DNA of 23,591 nt from Alphaproteobacteria bacterium. Lineage in GTDB: Bacteria; Pseudomonadota; Alphaproteobacteria; CACIAM-22H2. The notes under the pieces are model-generated. The model saw only the letters and a program-made list of their open reading frames with translations, was not told the origin of the DNA and searched no databases. This document shows, piece after piece, positions 14,889 to 21,777 of this stretch. Location of the stretch: positions 1-23,591 of the forward strand of contig CANMWW010000002.1 in the NCBI GenBank assembly GCA_947500965.1. The letters are read 5' to 3'. Within the stretch, counting starts at the first letter, position 1; each line of letters begins with the position of its first letter. The translations under genes were made by a program, and so were the position numbers.

Positions 14889-14889
14889 C

Positions 14890-14908
14890 GGTTTCCGTAG
14901 CCGAAACC
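14890..14908. promoter_or_regulatory. Candidate IclR operator palindrome
   Basis: GGTTTC, seven bases, GAAACC: perfect 6-bp arms in the 85-bp gap between the divergent iclR and aminotransferase genes. IclR-family regulators often bind such A/T-cored palindromes next to their own gene. A related, weaker GTTTCGCGGCACGGAA lies at 14912-14927, just before and touching the iclR start. Binding is inferred. Confidence 0.55.
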
Positions 14909-14926
14909 CATGTTTCGCGGCACGGA

Positions 14927-15772
14927 ATGCAGCGCCCTCCATCCTCCCCGCCGACCCGCGCCGTTGCGCTCCCGCGCCCCGCGCCGGGCGCGCCCGCGGA
15001 TCCCTACCTCGTCGCGCCGGTGGCCAAGGCGCTCGCCGTCCTCGCCTTCGTCGAGGATGCGGGCCAGGAGGTCGGGCTCAGCGACGTCGCGCGCGCGCTC
15101 GGCCTGCCGAAGACCTCGGCCTTCCGCTACCTGTATACCCTCGCCGCGGCGGGCTTCGTCGGCTACGGCACGGGCCGCGACCGCTATCGCCCCGGCCCGC
15201 GCCTGCATCGCGGGCGCGAGGGCGAGACCGATGTCCAGCGCCTGCGCGAGCTCGCCATCCCCGCCATGTCGGGGCTGCGCAAGCGCTTCAACGAGACGAT
15301 CAACCTCGGCGTCCCCGATCGCGACCGCGTCGTCTACGTCGAGATGATCGAGAGCAGCCGCGCGCTGCGCATGCAGGCGCGCATCGGCGAGCGCCATCCC
15401 CTCAACTCCACCTCGCTCGGCAAGGCGATCCTAGCCTTCATGCCCGAGGAGGAGCGCGCGCCCCTGCTCGCCTCGCCGCTCAAGGCGATGACGGGGCGCA
15501 CCACGACCGACGCGGCGCAGCTGCGCCGCCAGCTGCGCGAGATCGCGCGCAAGGGCTACGCGGTCGAGATCGGCGAGAACGAGGAGGGGCTGATGTGCGT
15601 CGGCGTCCCCATCCTCGAGCGCGGCGGCAGGCCCGTGGCGGCGCTCAGCCTCTCGGCGCCCGAGGCGCGGCTCACGCGCCCGCTGCGCCTCGAGGTGATC
15701 GCCGCGCTGCGCGCCGCGGCCGCCACGGTGTCGCGCCGGCTCGGCCATCGCGCCGCCGCGGCCGGAAGCTGA
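14927..15772 (+). CDS. IclR family transcriptional regulator
   Basis: A 281-residue DNA-binding regulator. After a proline-rich, probably disordered N-terminus (about 1-25) comes the IclR winged helix-turn-helix (about 28-95, with LSDVARALGLPKTSAFRYL) and the effector-binding domain (about 105-275, with GERHPLNSTSLGKAILAF and GLMCVGVPI, both diagnostic). The ATG at 14927 lacks a clear ribosome-binding site, so a slightly later start is possible, but the wHTH needs most of this length. It is divergent from the aminotransferase-M81-SDR operon across 85 bp containing a palindrome, and most likely controls that operon and itself. Its 3' end is nine bases from the convergent unknown gene. Confidence 0.93.
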   Translation: MQRPPSSPPTRAVALPRPAPGAPADPYLVAPVAKALAVLAFVEDAGQEVGLSDVARALGLPKTSAFRYLYTLAAAGFVGYGTGRDRYRPGPRLHRGREGETDVQRLRELAIPAMSGLRKRFNETINLGVPDRDRVVYVEMIESSRALRMQARIGERHPLNSTSLGKAILAFMPEEERAPLLASPLKAMTGRTTTDAAQLRRQLREIARKGYAVEIGENEEGLMCVGVPILERGGRPVAALSLSAPEARLTRPLRLEVIAALRAAAATVSRRLGHRAAAAGS

Positions 15773-15781
15773 AGCACCGCG

Positions 15782-16300
15782 TCACTGCGCGCGCGGCGCG
15801 AAGGCCTCGGGCAGCTGGGCCCCCTGGTCCGCGTCGCCCGTCGCGCGCCAGTGCTCCACCTGCCATCTTCCGTCGCGGCTGCGCAGGTAGGCCTGGAACT
15901 CCTCGAAGGGCTCGCGCGCGCAGGCGGCCTCGCCGCCCTCGCAGTCGCGCAGCCCGAACTCGACCAGCGTCACGCCGGGCCGGAACCATGGCATGGCGCG
16001 ATGGTCCTCGCCGACCTGGGCCGCGCGGATGACGCTCTCGCGGTCGATCCGGTACTGCAGGCGACGCGCGCGCGGCGCGGGATCGGGCGGCTCGGCGCCC
16101 ACGCGCGCGCAGAGCTCGCGCTCGGCGCGGGCGATGCAGGCCACCAGCAGGTCGATCGCGCAGGCGGCGCCCGATCCCGTCGCGGCACAGGGCGCGGGCG
16201 CGATGCCGGGTCCGGCCCGGCGCGGCTCGCCTGCGCCCGCCTGCGCCGACGCGCCGAGCAGCAGGAGGCAGAGCCCGAGGCTAGCGCCGCTGCTGCGCAT
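15782..16300 (-). CDS. Secreted Cys-containing protein of unknown function
   Basis: A 172-residue protein I do not recognise. Residues 1-21 look like a Sec signal peptide (MRSS, a leucine-rich core, then GASAQA before the likely cleavage site). The mature part has six cysteines (38, 47, 55, 64, 120, 127), enough for three disulfides, which suits a periplasmic or outer-surface protein. The C-terminal half (about 100-155) reads like an alpha+beta domain, with WFRPGVTLVEFGLRDC and DGRWQVEHWRA. It begins 20 bases inside the 3' end of the TPR-glycosyltransferase gene, so it is probably translated from the same mRNA. The reading frame has normal GC-rich codon use and a good stop. Confidence 0.75.
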   Translation of the reverse strand: MRSSGASLGLCLLLLGASAQAGAGEPRRAGPGIAPAPCAATGSGAACAIDLLVACIARAERELCARVGAEPPDPAPRARRLQYRIDRESVIRAAQVGEDHRAMPWFRPGVTLVEFGLRDCEGGEAACAREPFEEFQAYLRSRDGRWQVEHWRATGDADQGAQLPEAFAPRAQ

Positions 16301-17699
16301 GCCGACGCGAGAGTTCCTCGAGGGCGTGGCGCGCCTCGGCGAAGACGCCGTCCCAGGCGCCGGGCGCCTTCTGCCGGAACAGGCGCATGGACGGGTACCA
16401 TGGCGTGTCGCTGCGCCCGTCGAGGTAGAGCCAGTAGGGCATGAAGGGCAGCAGGTTCCAGACCGGCCTGCCCAGCGAGCCGGCGAGGTGCGCGACCGAG
16501 GAATCCGTCATCAGCACGAGGTCGAGCTGCTCGACCGCGGCCGCCGTGTCGGCGAAGTCGTTCAGGTGGCGGCCGAGGTCGACGATGTAGTTGCGCGCGC
16601 CGGATCGCGCGAGCTCCTCCGCGCGCGGCCCCTTCTGCAGGCTGAAGAGCTGGACGCCCGGCACTTCCGCGAAGGGCAGGAAGCGCTCGAGCGGCGTCGC
16701 GCGATGGGCGTTGCCCTTGAAGGTGACGCTGCCCGACCAGATGATCCCGACCTTGAGGCGGCTGCCGGCGGCGGCGACCAGCGGCGCCAGTCGCGCGCGC
16801 GACTCGGGCGGCACGTGCAGCTTCGCCGGCGGCGGCAGGTCGGCGAAGGACTTCATCGCCATGCCCGGCAGGCTCATGAACGGCACGTGCGCGACATGCG
16901 TCGGCGCCGCCGCGCCGATCGCCACCAGCTCGTCGACGCCGGCGAGCCCGGAGAAGAGGCGCATGAGCTCCGGCTTGCAGCCCAGCGCCACGCGCCGCAC
17001 GCGCGCGCGCAGCCCCGGCAGGAAGCGCACCGACAGGATCGCGTCGCCGAAGCCCTGCTCGGGCCAGGCCAGCACCGTGCCCGCGAGCGGCGCGCCATCC
17101 CATCTCGGCGTCGGGTAGTTGGGCATCGGCGGCCGGTCGGGCAGGCGCCAGCGCCACTCGAAGGCCGCCCAGCCCTCCTCGAAGCGGCCGAGCCGAAGAA
17201 GCACCTGCGAGCGGTCGAACTGCGCGCTCGCGTTCTCCGGCTGGATGCGGATCGCCTGCTCGAAGGCGGCGAGCGCGTCGACCAGCATGCCGCCGTCGTG
17301 CAGCGCGACGCCCAGGTTCGTCCATGCCGTGCTGGTGGGCTGGCGCGCGACCACGCGGCGATGCAGCGAGATCGCCTCGGGGTAGCGCTGCAGGTCCTTG
17401 AGGGCGTTGGCGAGGTTGGCGACCGCGGAGAGGTCGCCCGGCGCGATGTCGAGCGCGCGCTGGTAGCAGCCGGTCGCCTCGGCCGCCTGGCCCGAGGCGC
17501 GCAGCGCGACGCCGAGCGCGTTCCACGCCTCGTTGCTGCGCGGCGCCTCGGCGACGGCCTTCTCGGCGAGCACGACGGCCTCGTCGAGGCGCTTGGCGGA
17601 GATCGCCGCCTGGACCTCCTTGAGGCGTTGCGCGAGCCCGCTCGCCGGCTCCTGCCGCCGCGGTGGCTGGGGCGTCGTCGTCGTCGCCGCGGTGCTCAT
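16281..17699 (-). CDS. TPR-glycosyltransferase (GT9/GT41-like) fusion protein
   Basis: A 472-residue two-part protein. Residues about 23-185 form some five tetratricopeptide repeats (for example EAWNALGVALRASGQAAEA and TAWTNLGVALHDGGMLVDA). Residues about 205-465 are a GT-B-like domain resembling ADP-heptose transferases: KVGIIWSGS (316-324), SLQKGP, and TDSSVAHLAGSLGRPVW (398-414), the nucleotide-sugar motif. Similar TPR fusions in Alphaproteobacteria are thought to glycosylate proteins or surface polymers; the acceptor is unknown. No signal peptide, so cytoplasmic. The ATG at 17699 overlaps the DUF853 stop as ATGA, and its end overlaps the secreted-protein gene by 20 bases. Confidence 0.88.
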   Translation of the reverse strand: MSTAATTTTPQPPRRQEPASGLAQRLKEVQAAISAKRLDEAVVLAEKAVAEAPRSNEAWNALGVALRASGQAAEATGCYQRALDIAPGDLSAVANLANALKDLQRYPEAISLHRRVVARQPTSTAWTNLGVALHDGGMLVDALAAFEQAIRIQPENASAQFDRSQVLLRLGRFEEGWAAFEWRWRLPDRPPMPNYPTPRWDGAPLAGTVLAWPEQGFGDAILSVRFLPGLRARVRRVALGCKPELMRLFSGLAGVDELVAIGAAAPTHVAHVPFMSLPGMAMKSFADLPPPAKLHVPPESRARLAPLVAAAGSRLKVGIIWSGSVTFKGNAHRATPLERFLPFAEVPGVQLFSLQKGPRAEELARSGARNYIVDLGRHLNDFADTAAAVEQLDLVLMTDSSVAHLAGSLGRPVWNLLPFMPYWLYLDGRSDTPWYPSMRLFRQKAPGAWDGVFAEARHALEELSRRHAQQRR

Positions 17700-19246
17700 C
17701 GGCCGCGCAGGATCGAGCCGAGCACGCCGCGCAGGATCGTGCCGCCCGCGCTGCGCCCGTACTTGCCGAACATGGCGCCGCCGAGCTCGCGGCCGATCTG
17801 GCCCGCCACGTTGCGCGCGAGGGACTTGGCGATCGTCGCGCCTACGCTCTCGGGCTGGCGCCCGCGCCCGCGTCCCTGGGGCGGCGCGCCCTGCTGTCCG
17901 CCGCCGCCGAAGATGCCGCCGAGCGAGTCGAGGATGCCGCCGCCGCCCGTCGCGGGCGCGGCGGGCTGGCGCGCGGCGGCGAGCTGCTCGGCCGCGGATT
18001 CGCGCTCCTCGCGCTCGTCGTAGCGGCCGAGATAGGGGCTGGCCTGGATCGTGGCGCGACGTTCCTCCGGCGCGATCGCGCCGAGGAAGCTGCGCGGCGG
18101 GCAGACCAGCGCGCGCTCGACCATCTCGGGCGTGCCCTTCGCGTCGAGGAAGGAGACGAGCGCCTCGCCGACGGCGAGCTCGGTGATCGCCTTCGCGGTG
18201 TCGAGCGCCGGGTTCTGGCGGAAGGTCTCGGCCGCCGCGCGCACGGCCTTCTGGTCGCGCGGCGTGAAGGCGCGCAGCGCGTGCTGGACGCGGTTGCCGA
18301 GCTGGCCGAGCACCGTCTCGGGCAGGTCGAGCGGGTTCTGCGTGACGAAGTAGACGCCGACGCCCTTGGAGCGGATCAGGCGCACGACCTGCTCGATCTT
18401 CGCGACCAGCGCGGCGGGCGCGTCGGTGAAGAGCAGGTGCGCCTCGTCGAAGAAGAAGACGAGCTTCGGCTTCTCGGGATCGCCCAGCTCGGGAAGGTTC
18501 TCGAACAGCTCCGACAGCATCCACAGCAGGAAGGTCGCGTAGAGCTTCGGCCGCATCATCAGCTTGTCGGCGGCGAGCACGTGCACGAGGCCGCGCCCGC
18601 GCCCGTCGACCCGCAGCAGGTCCGAGACGTCGAAGGAGGGCAGGCCGACGAAGTGGTCGGCACCCTGCGCCTCGAGCGCGAGCAGCCCGCGCTGGATCGC
18701 GCCCACCGAGGCGGAGGTGACGTTGCCGTAGGTCTGGCGGATCTCTGCGCCGCGCTCGGCGAGGTCGGCGAGCAGCGCGCGCAGGTCCTTGAGGTCGTCG
18801 AGCAGCAGGCCGTTGTCGTCGGCGAAGCTGAAGGCGATCTGGAGCACGCCGGCCTGGGTCTCGTTGAGCTCGAGCAGCCTGCCCAGGAGCATCGGCCCCA
18901 TCTCGGAGACCGAGGCACGGATCGGGTGCCCCTGCTCGCCGAGCAGGTCCCAGAACACGGTGGGGGCCGCGCCGAAGGCGAAGCCCTCGACGCCGAGCTT
19001 CGTCGCGCGCTCGACGAATTTCGGGTTCTCGGCCCCGGGCCGCGCCAGGCCCGCGAGGTCGCCCTTCACGTCGGCCATGAACACCGGCACGCCTGCGGCG
19101 GAGAGGTTCTCGGCCATCACCCGCAGCGTCACGGTCTTGCCGGTGCCGGTGGCGCCGGCGATCAGCCCGTGGCGGTTGGCCAGCGGCAGGAGGAGCTCGT
19201 GCGGCTTGCCGCTCCTCGCGACCAGGACCCCTGGAGCCTGCGACAT
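17696..19246 (-). CDS. HerA-like ATPase, DUF853 family (YjgR-like)
   Basis: A 516-residue P-loop ATPase of the FtsK/HerA superfamily. Walker A GATGTGKT is at 31-38 and Walker B LVFFFDE at 262-268; VTQNP about 40 residues later fits sensor 1. The C-terminus is glycine-rich and then basic (GGGGILDSLGGIFGGGG, RGRGR), as in the DUF853/YjgR group. The role is unsettled: HerA relatives translocate DNA, but YjgR has no established function. No nuclease (NurA-like) partner lies nearby. A GGGAGG lies about eleven bases before the ATG at 19246. It overlaps the TPR-glycosyltransferase gene by four bases and is parted from gcrA by a strong stem-loop. Confidence 0.9.
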   Translation of the reverse strand: MSQAPGVLVARSGKPHELLLPLANRHGLIAGATGTGKTVTLRVMAENLSAAGVPVFMADVKGDLAGLARPGAENPKFVERATKLGVEGFAFGAAPTVFWDLLGEQGHPIRASVSEMGPMLLGRLLELNETQAGVLQIAFSFADDNGLLLDDLKDLRALLADLAERGAEIRQTYGNVTSASVGAIQRGLLALEAQGADHFVGLPSFDVSDLLRVDGRGRGLVHVLAADKLMMRPKLYATFLLWMLSELFENLPELGDPEKPKLVFFFDEAHLLFTDAPAALVAKIEQVVRLIRSKGVGVYFVTQNPLDLPETVLGQLGNRVQHALRAFTPRDQKAVRAAAETFRQNPALDTAKAITELAVGEALVSFLDAKGTPEMVERALVCPPRSFLGAIAPEERRATIQASPYLGRYDEREERESAAEQLAAARQPAAPATGGGGILDSLGGIFGGGGQQGAPPQGRGRGRQPESVGATIAKSLARNVAGQIGRELGGAMFGKYGRSAGGTILRGVLGSILRGR

Positions 19247-19271
19247 GTACGGGCGTGCCTCCCAAGCTGCT

Positions 19272-19294
19272 GCGGGCGGCGAGGCGCCGCCCGC
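19272..19294 (-). terminator. Strong stem-loop downstream of gcrA
   Basis: Perfect 10-bp GC arms (GCGGGCGGCG and its complement) close a 3-base loop, eight bases past the gcrA stop and before the DUF853 start on the same strand. It is a good candidate for ending the gcrA transcript; no U-run follows. Confidence 0.6.
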
Positions 19295-19301
19295 GGCCGC
19301 A

Positions 19302-19787
19302 TCAGGCGGCTTCGCCCGATTTCGGCTTCGCCTTTACATACGCCACGGCGCAATGCGCGGCGCAATAGGGCTTTCCGACGAGGGCGCGTTCGCCGCAGAA
19401 ATGGAAGTCGCCATCGCCAGGATGGCCGACGGGCCACATGCAGCGCTGGTTCGAGAGCTGCAACGGCGGTGCCTCGACGCGGGCGCGGGCCGGGGACGGC
19501 TGCGCCGCCGGCGCGGCCACCGGCGCCGCCTGCCTGGCCGGCGTCATGGCCGCGGTCTGCGGAAGCGCGGACATGGCGAGGTTGCGGGTCGCGCGCGGCA
19601 CGCGCGGCGTCGCGGGGCGGATCGCCATGCGGCGGATGGGCGAGGGCCGGGAGGCGAGGCGAAGCCTGTGCGCCTTGCCGACGACGGCGTTCTTGGAGAT
19701 GCCCAGGAGCTTGCCGATCTCGGCGGTCGAAAGCCCCTCGTTCCAGAGCTTGGTCAGCTCCGAGATCCGATCGTCGGTCCAGTCCAT
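19302..19787 (-). CDS. gcrA: GcrA cell cycle regulator
   Basis: A 161-residue transcription factor of Alphaproteobacteria. In Caulobacter GcrA binds sigma70-RNA polymerase and activates promoters carrying methylated GANTC sites. The N-terminal helix-turn-helix (1-45: MDWTDDRISELTKLW, then GISKNAVVGKAHRL) is highly typical, the middle is Ala/Pro-rich linker, and the C-terminal polymerase-binding region keeps CMWPVGHPGDGDFHFCG and YCAAHC (Cys116, 131, 142, 146). GGAGGTGGGGC before the ATG at 19787 is a strong ribosome-binding site and rules out the in-frame ATG at 19835. It is the only gene here with a near-certain regulatory role and the best evidence for the organism's class. Confidence 0.97.
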   Translation of the reverse strand: MDWTDDRISELTKLWNEGLSTAEIGKLLGISKNAVVGKAHRLRLASRPSPIRRMAIRPATPRVPRATRNLAMSALPQTAAMTPARQAAPVAAPAAQPSPARARVEAPPLQLSNQRCMWPVGHPGDGDFHFCGERALVGKPYCAAHCAVAYVKAKPKSGEAA

Positions 19788-19899
19788 GCCCCACCTCCGC
19801 GCTATCGATTGTGGCCGGCTGGCCGCCGACAACAAGATATAGAGGCATTATCCGGGCCGCCGCTGTCAAGCGATCCGCCCGATCGGATGAAACCCTTAT

Positions 19900-19904
19900 G
19901 ATTC
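19900..19904. promoter_or_regulatory. GANTC (CcrM-type) site upstream of gcrA
   Basis: GATTC, 31 bases upstream of the TTGACA element on the gcrA side. GANTC is the CcrM methylation target through which GcrA acts. It is the only one in this gap, but GANTC also occurs inside several genes, so its role is inferred. Confidence 0.4.
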
Positions 19905-19952
19905 AACGAGATGGGCGCTGAAGTGCCGGTCCGGGCGCCGCCATGCCGCGAG

Positions 19953-19961
19953 TTTTCCACA
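19953..19961 (+). promoter_or_regulatory. DnaA-box-like sequence
   Basis: TTTTCCACA differs from the DnaA box TTATCCACA at one position. DnaA activates gcrA in Caulobacter, so the site is plausible here, but a single near-match can be chance. Confidence 0.35.
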
Positions 19962-20042
19962 ATCGGGCGCGGCGGGACGGAAATTCGGGGTTGCCTCCGG
20001 CCTCCGGGATTTGGCACTAAACCGGTCCGCTCACGAATTGTT

Positions 20043-20062
20043 GCAGCCTGTGACACGGCTGC
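20043..20062. promoter_or_regulatory. Inverted repeat before the DUF882 gene
   Basis: GCAGCC, eight bases (TGTGACAC), GGCTGC: perfect 6-bp arms ending 22 bases before the start codon. It could form a leader hairpin or bind a dimeric regulator; there is no further support. Confidence 0.35.
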
Positions 20063-20084
20063 GGCCAGCCAGGGAGACGCCGCC

Positions 20085-20693
20085 ATGACGGAAGTTCCGC
20101 CGCAACGACGCCCCGGACACCCGGTCGACGCCGGGGCCGCCCCCGCGCCTTCCACCCGTCGCGGTTTCCTCGGCGGACTGTTCGCCGCTGGCGGCTTCCT
20201 CGTCGCAGGCGGACAGGCACAGGCCGCGGCGCCGCGCAGCCTGCGTCCCGAGCGCCGGCTCGCGATCCTCCATCCCCATGCCGGGGAGGGCTTCAGCGGC
20301 GTCTACTACGCCGATGGCCGCTACCTGCCCGAGCAGATGGCCCGCATCCGGCGCATCCTGCGCGACCACAACGACGGCTCGATGCCCGAGCTGGACGCGC
20401 GGCTCGTCGACCTGATGGCGCGCATGCAGCGCACGCTCGAGACCTCCGAGCCGCTGCAGATCGTCTCGGGCTATCGCTCGCCCGCGACAAATGCCCGCGC
20501 CCGCCGCCGCGACGGCCGGGTCGCCCGCAACAGCTTCCACATGCACGGCCAGGCCGTGGACATCCGCGTGCGTGGCCATTCCCTGTCGCAGCTGCGCCGC
20601 GCCGCGCTCTCGCTCAAGGCCGGTGGCGTCGGGATCTACCCGAGCCGCGACTTCCTGCATATCGACGTCGGACCGGTGCGCAGCTGGGGCTGA
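20085..20693 (+). CDS. Tat-exported DUF882 / YcbK-like M15-type peptidase
   Basis: A 202-residue protein predicted to be exported folded by the Tat system: STRRGFLGG (twin arginine 25-26) leads a hydrophobic core and AQAAA cleavage region near 47. The mature domain is the DUF882/peptidase M15-like fold. SGYRS (128-132), His152 and Asp159 in FHMHGQAVDI and His192 in LHIDVG are the zinc-site residues, so a periplasmic metallopeptidase acting on peptidoglycan cross-links (YcbK/MepK-like) is likely. AGGGAGA stands about nine bases before the ATG at 20085; an in-frame ATG at 19911 would add 58 residues ahead of the Tat signal and is rejected. It is transcribed away from gcrA and followed by hairpins and corA. 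Confidence 0.9.
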   Translation: MTEVPPQRRPGHPVDAGAAPAPSTRRGFLGGLFAAGGFLVAGGQAQAAAPRSLRPERRLAILHPHAGEGFSGVYYADGRYLPEQMARIRRILRDHNDGSMPELDARLVDLMARMQRTLETSEPLQIVSGYRSPATNARARRRDGRVARNSFHMHGQAVDIRVRGHSLSQLRRAALSLKAGGVGIYPSRDFLHIDVGPVRSWG

Positions 20694-20729
20694 TCGCCCG
20701 GCTGCGCGCACGCCTTGCCTCTGTGCGCT

Positions 20730-20760
20730 GGCGCCGGCATCGGCGCCGGGTGTAGACCCG
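20730..20760 (+). terminator. Two adjoining hairpins between DUF882 gene and corA
   Basis: GGCGCCG-GCAT-CGGCGCC (7-bp stem, 20730-20747) is followed at once by CGGGT-GTAG-ACCCG (20747-20760). They lie mid-way in the 89-bp gap and may end the upstream transcript or sit in the corA leader. No U-tract. Confidence 0.4.
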
Positions 20761-20782
20761 ATGGAGCCGACGGAGCGCCCGC

Positions 20783-21766
20783 ATGCTCTACGCCTTCATC
20801 CGCCGCGGCTCGCTTGTCGAGCGCATCGAGATCCTCGCCGGCCATGACGTGCCGGCCGACGCCTTCTGGCTCGATCTCCACGAGCCGGGTGCCGACGAGG
20901 TCGCGCGCGTCGAGGCCGCGCTCGACGTCTCGCTGCCCTCGCGCGAGGAGATGAAGGAGATCGAGCCCTCCTCGCGCCTCTACCTCGAGGGCGGCGGCGT
21001 CTACATCACCGCCACCGTCCTCAACCGTGCCGACGACGCCAATCCCGGCGCCGATCCGATCACCTTCGTCCTCTCCCGCCAGCGCCTCGTGACGCTGCGC
21101 CACGTGGACCCGCGGCCGGTCGCGACCTATGCCACGCGCATCGCGCGGCAGCCCAATGCCTGCGCCGGCGCGGAGGATGCGCTGGTCGGGCTGCTCGAGG
21201 CCTTCATCGATCGCTTCGCCGACATCCTCGAGCGGGTCAGCCTCGACCTCGACCAGACCAGCCGCTCGATCTTCGATTCGTCGCCCTCGCGGCCCGGCGG
21301 CGAGCGCGACCTGCAGGCGGTGCTCAAGACGCTCGCGCGCAACGACGACCTCGCCTCCACCGCGCGCGAGAGCCTGCTGTCGATCTCGCGGGCCATCAGC
21401 TTCCTCGCCGTCGTCGCCGACGGCTGGCCCAAGAAGGAGGCGAAGGACCTCAAGGCGCGGCTCAAGACCGCGACGCGCGACATCTCCTCGCTCGCCGAGC
21501 ACGCGGCCTTCGAGACCAACAAGGTCAACTTCCTGCTCAACGCCACGCTCGGCATGATCAACATCGAGCAGAACCGCATCATCAAGCTCTTCTCGGTCGC
21601 GGCCGTCGTGTTCCTGCCGCCGACGCTGGTGGCGAGCCTCTACGGCATGAACTTCCGCCACATGCCCGAGCTGGAGTGGGACTACGGCTACCCGATGGCG
21701 ATCTGCGCGATGGTCCTGTCCGCGGTCGTGCCCTATCTCTTCTTCAAGGCGAAGGGCTGGTTCTGA
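20783..21766 (+). CDS. CorA-family metal ion transporter
   Basis: A 327-residue divalent cation channel of the CorA/ZntB superfamily, forming a pentamer in the inner membrane. The long N-terminal cytoplasmic part (about 1-265) ends in the stalk helix; transmembrane helix 1 (about 268-288) closes with the signature GMN (288-290, YGMNF), and helix 2 spans about 302-322 with a short basic tail. The periplasmic loop reads RHMPELEW, like the MPEL loop of CorA proteins that carry magnesium. Transport of Mg2+ is the default assumption; Co2+, Ni2+ or Zn2+ are possible. The ATG at 20783 opens the first strand of the domain; the upstream GGAGC is a moderate ribosome-binding site. The 3' end faces the SNF2 gene across seven bases. 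Confidence 0.92.
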   Translation: MLYAFIRRGSLVERIEILAGHDVPADAFWLDLHEPGADEVARVEAALDVSLPSREEMKEIEPSSRLYLEGGGVYITATVLNRADDANPGADPITFVLSRQRLVTLRHVDPRPVATYATRIARQPNACAGAEDALVGLLEAFIDRFADILERVSLDLDQTSRSIFDSSPSRPGGERDLQAVLKTLARNDDLASTARESLLSISRAISFLAVVADGWPKKEAKDLKARLKTATRDISSLAEHAAFETNKVNFLLNATLGMINIEQNRIIKLFSVAAVVFLPPTLVASLYGMNFRHMPELEWDYGYPMAICAMVLSAVVPYLFFKAKGWF

Positions 21767-21773
21767 GGGCGCC

Positions 21774-21777
<4 letters not shown>
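21763..21777. terminator. Inverted repeat holding both convergent stops (corA/SNF2)
   Basis: CTGAGG-GCG-CCTCAG, with the corA TGA (21764-21766) and the SNF2 stop (TCA, 21774-21776) in opposite arms. It repeats the design at 1901-1922. The stem is short (6 bp), so termination strength is doubtful. Confidence 0.4.

Larger units (their letters stand above)
19788..20084. promoter_or_regulatory. AT-richer divergent region, gcrA / DUF882 gene
   Basis: This 297-bp gap is the longest non-coding and most AT-rich stretch of the window. It holds a consensus -35 for gcrA (TTGACA on the minus strand, 19864-19869) though no -10 at ideal spacing, one GATTC (GANTC) at 19900-19904, a DnaA-box-like TTTTCCACA at 19953-19961, TTGGCA (20011-20016) as a weak -35 for the plus-strand gene, and an inverted repeat at 20043-20062. 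No open frame in it looks real. Confidence 0.6.

Noticed and set aside
16281..19265. A 994-codon open frame on the minus strand
   Set aside because: Only its downstream part (from 17699) is the TPR-glycosyltransferase. The upstream half is an Arg/Ala-rich frame-shifted shadow of the DUF853 gene, which shows intact Walker motifs in its own frame.
19911..20084. Upstream in-frame start for the DUF882 protein
   Set aside because: It would put 58 unlikely residues before the Tat signal, and the ATG at 20085 has a good ribosome-binding site.
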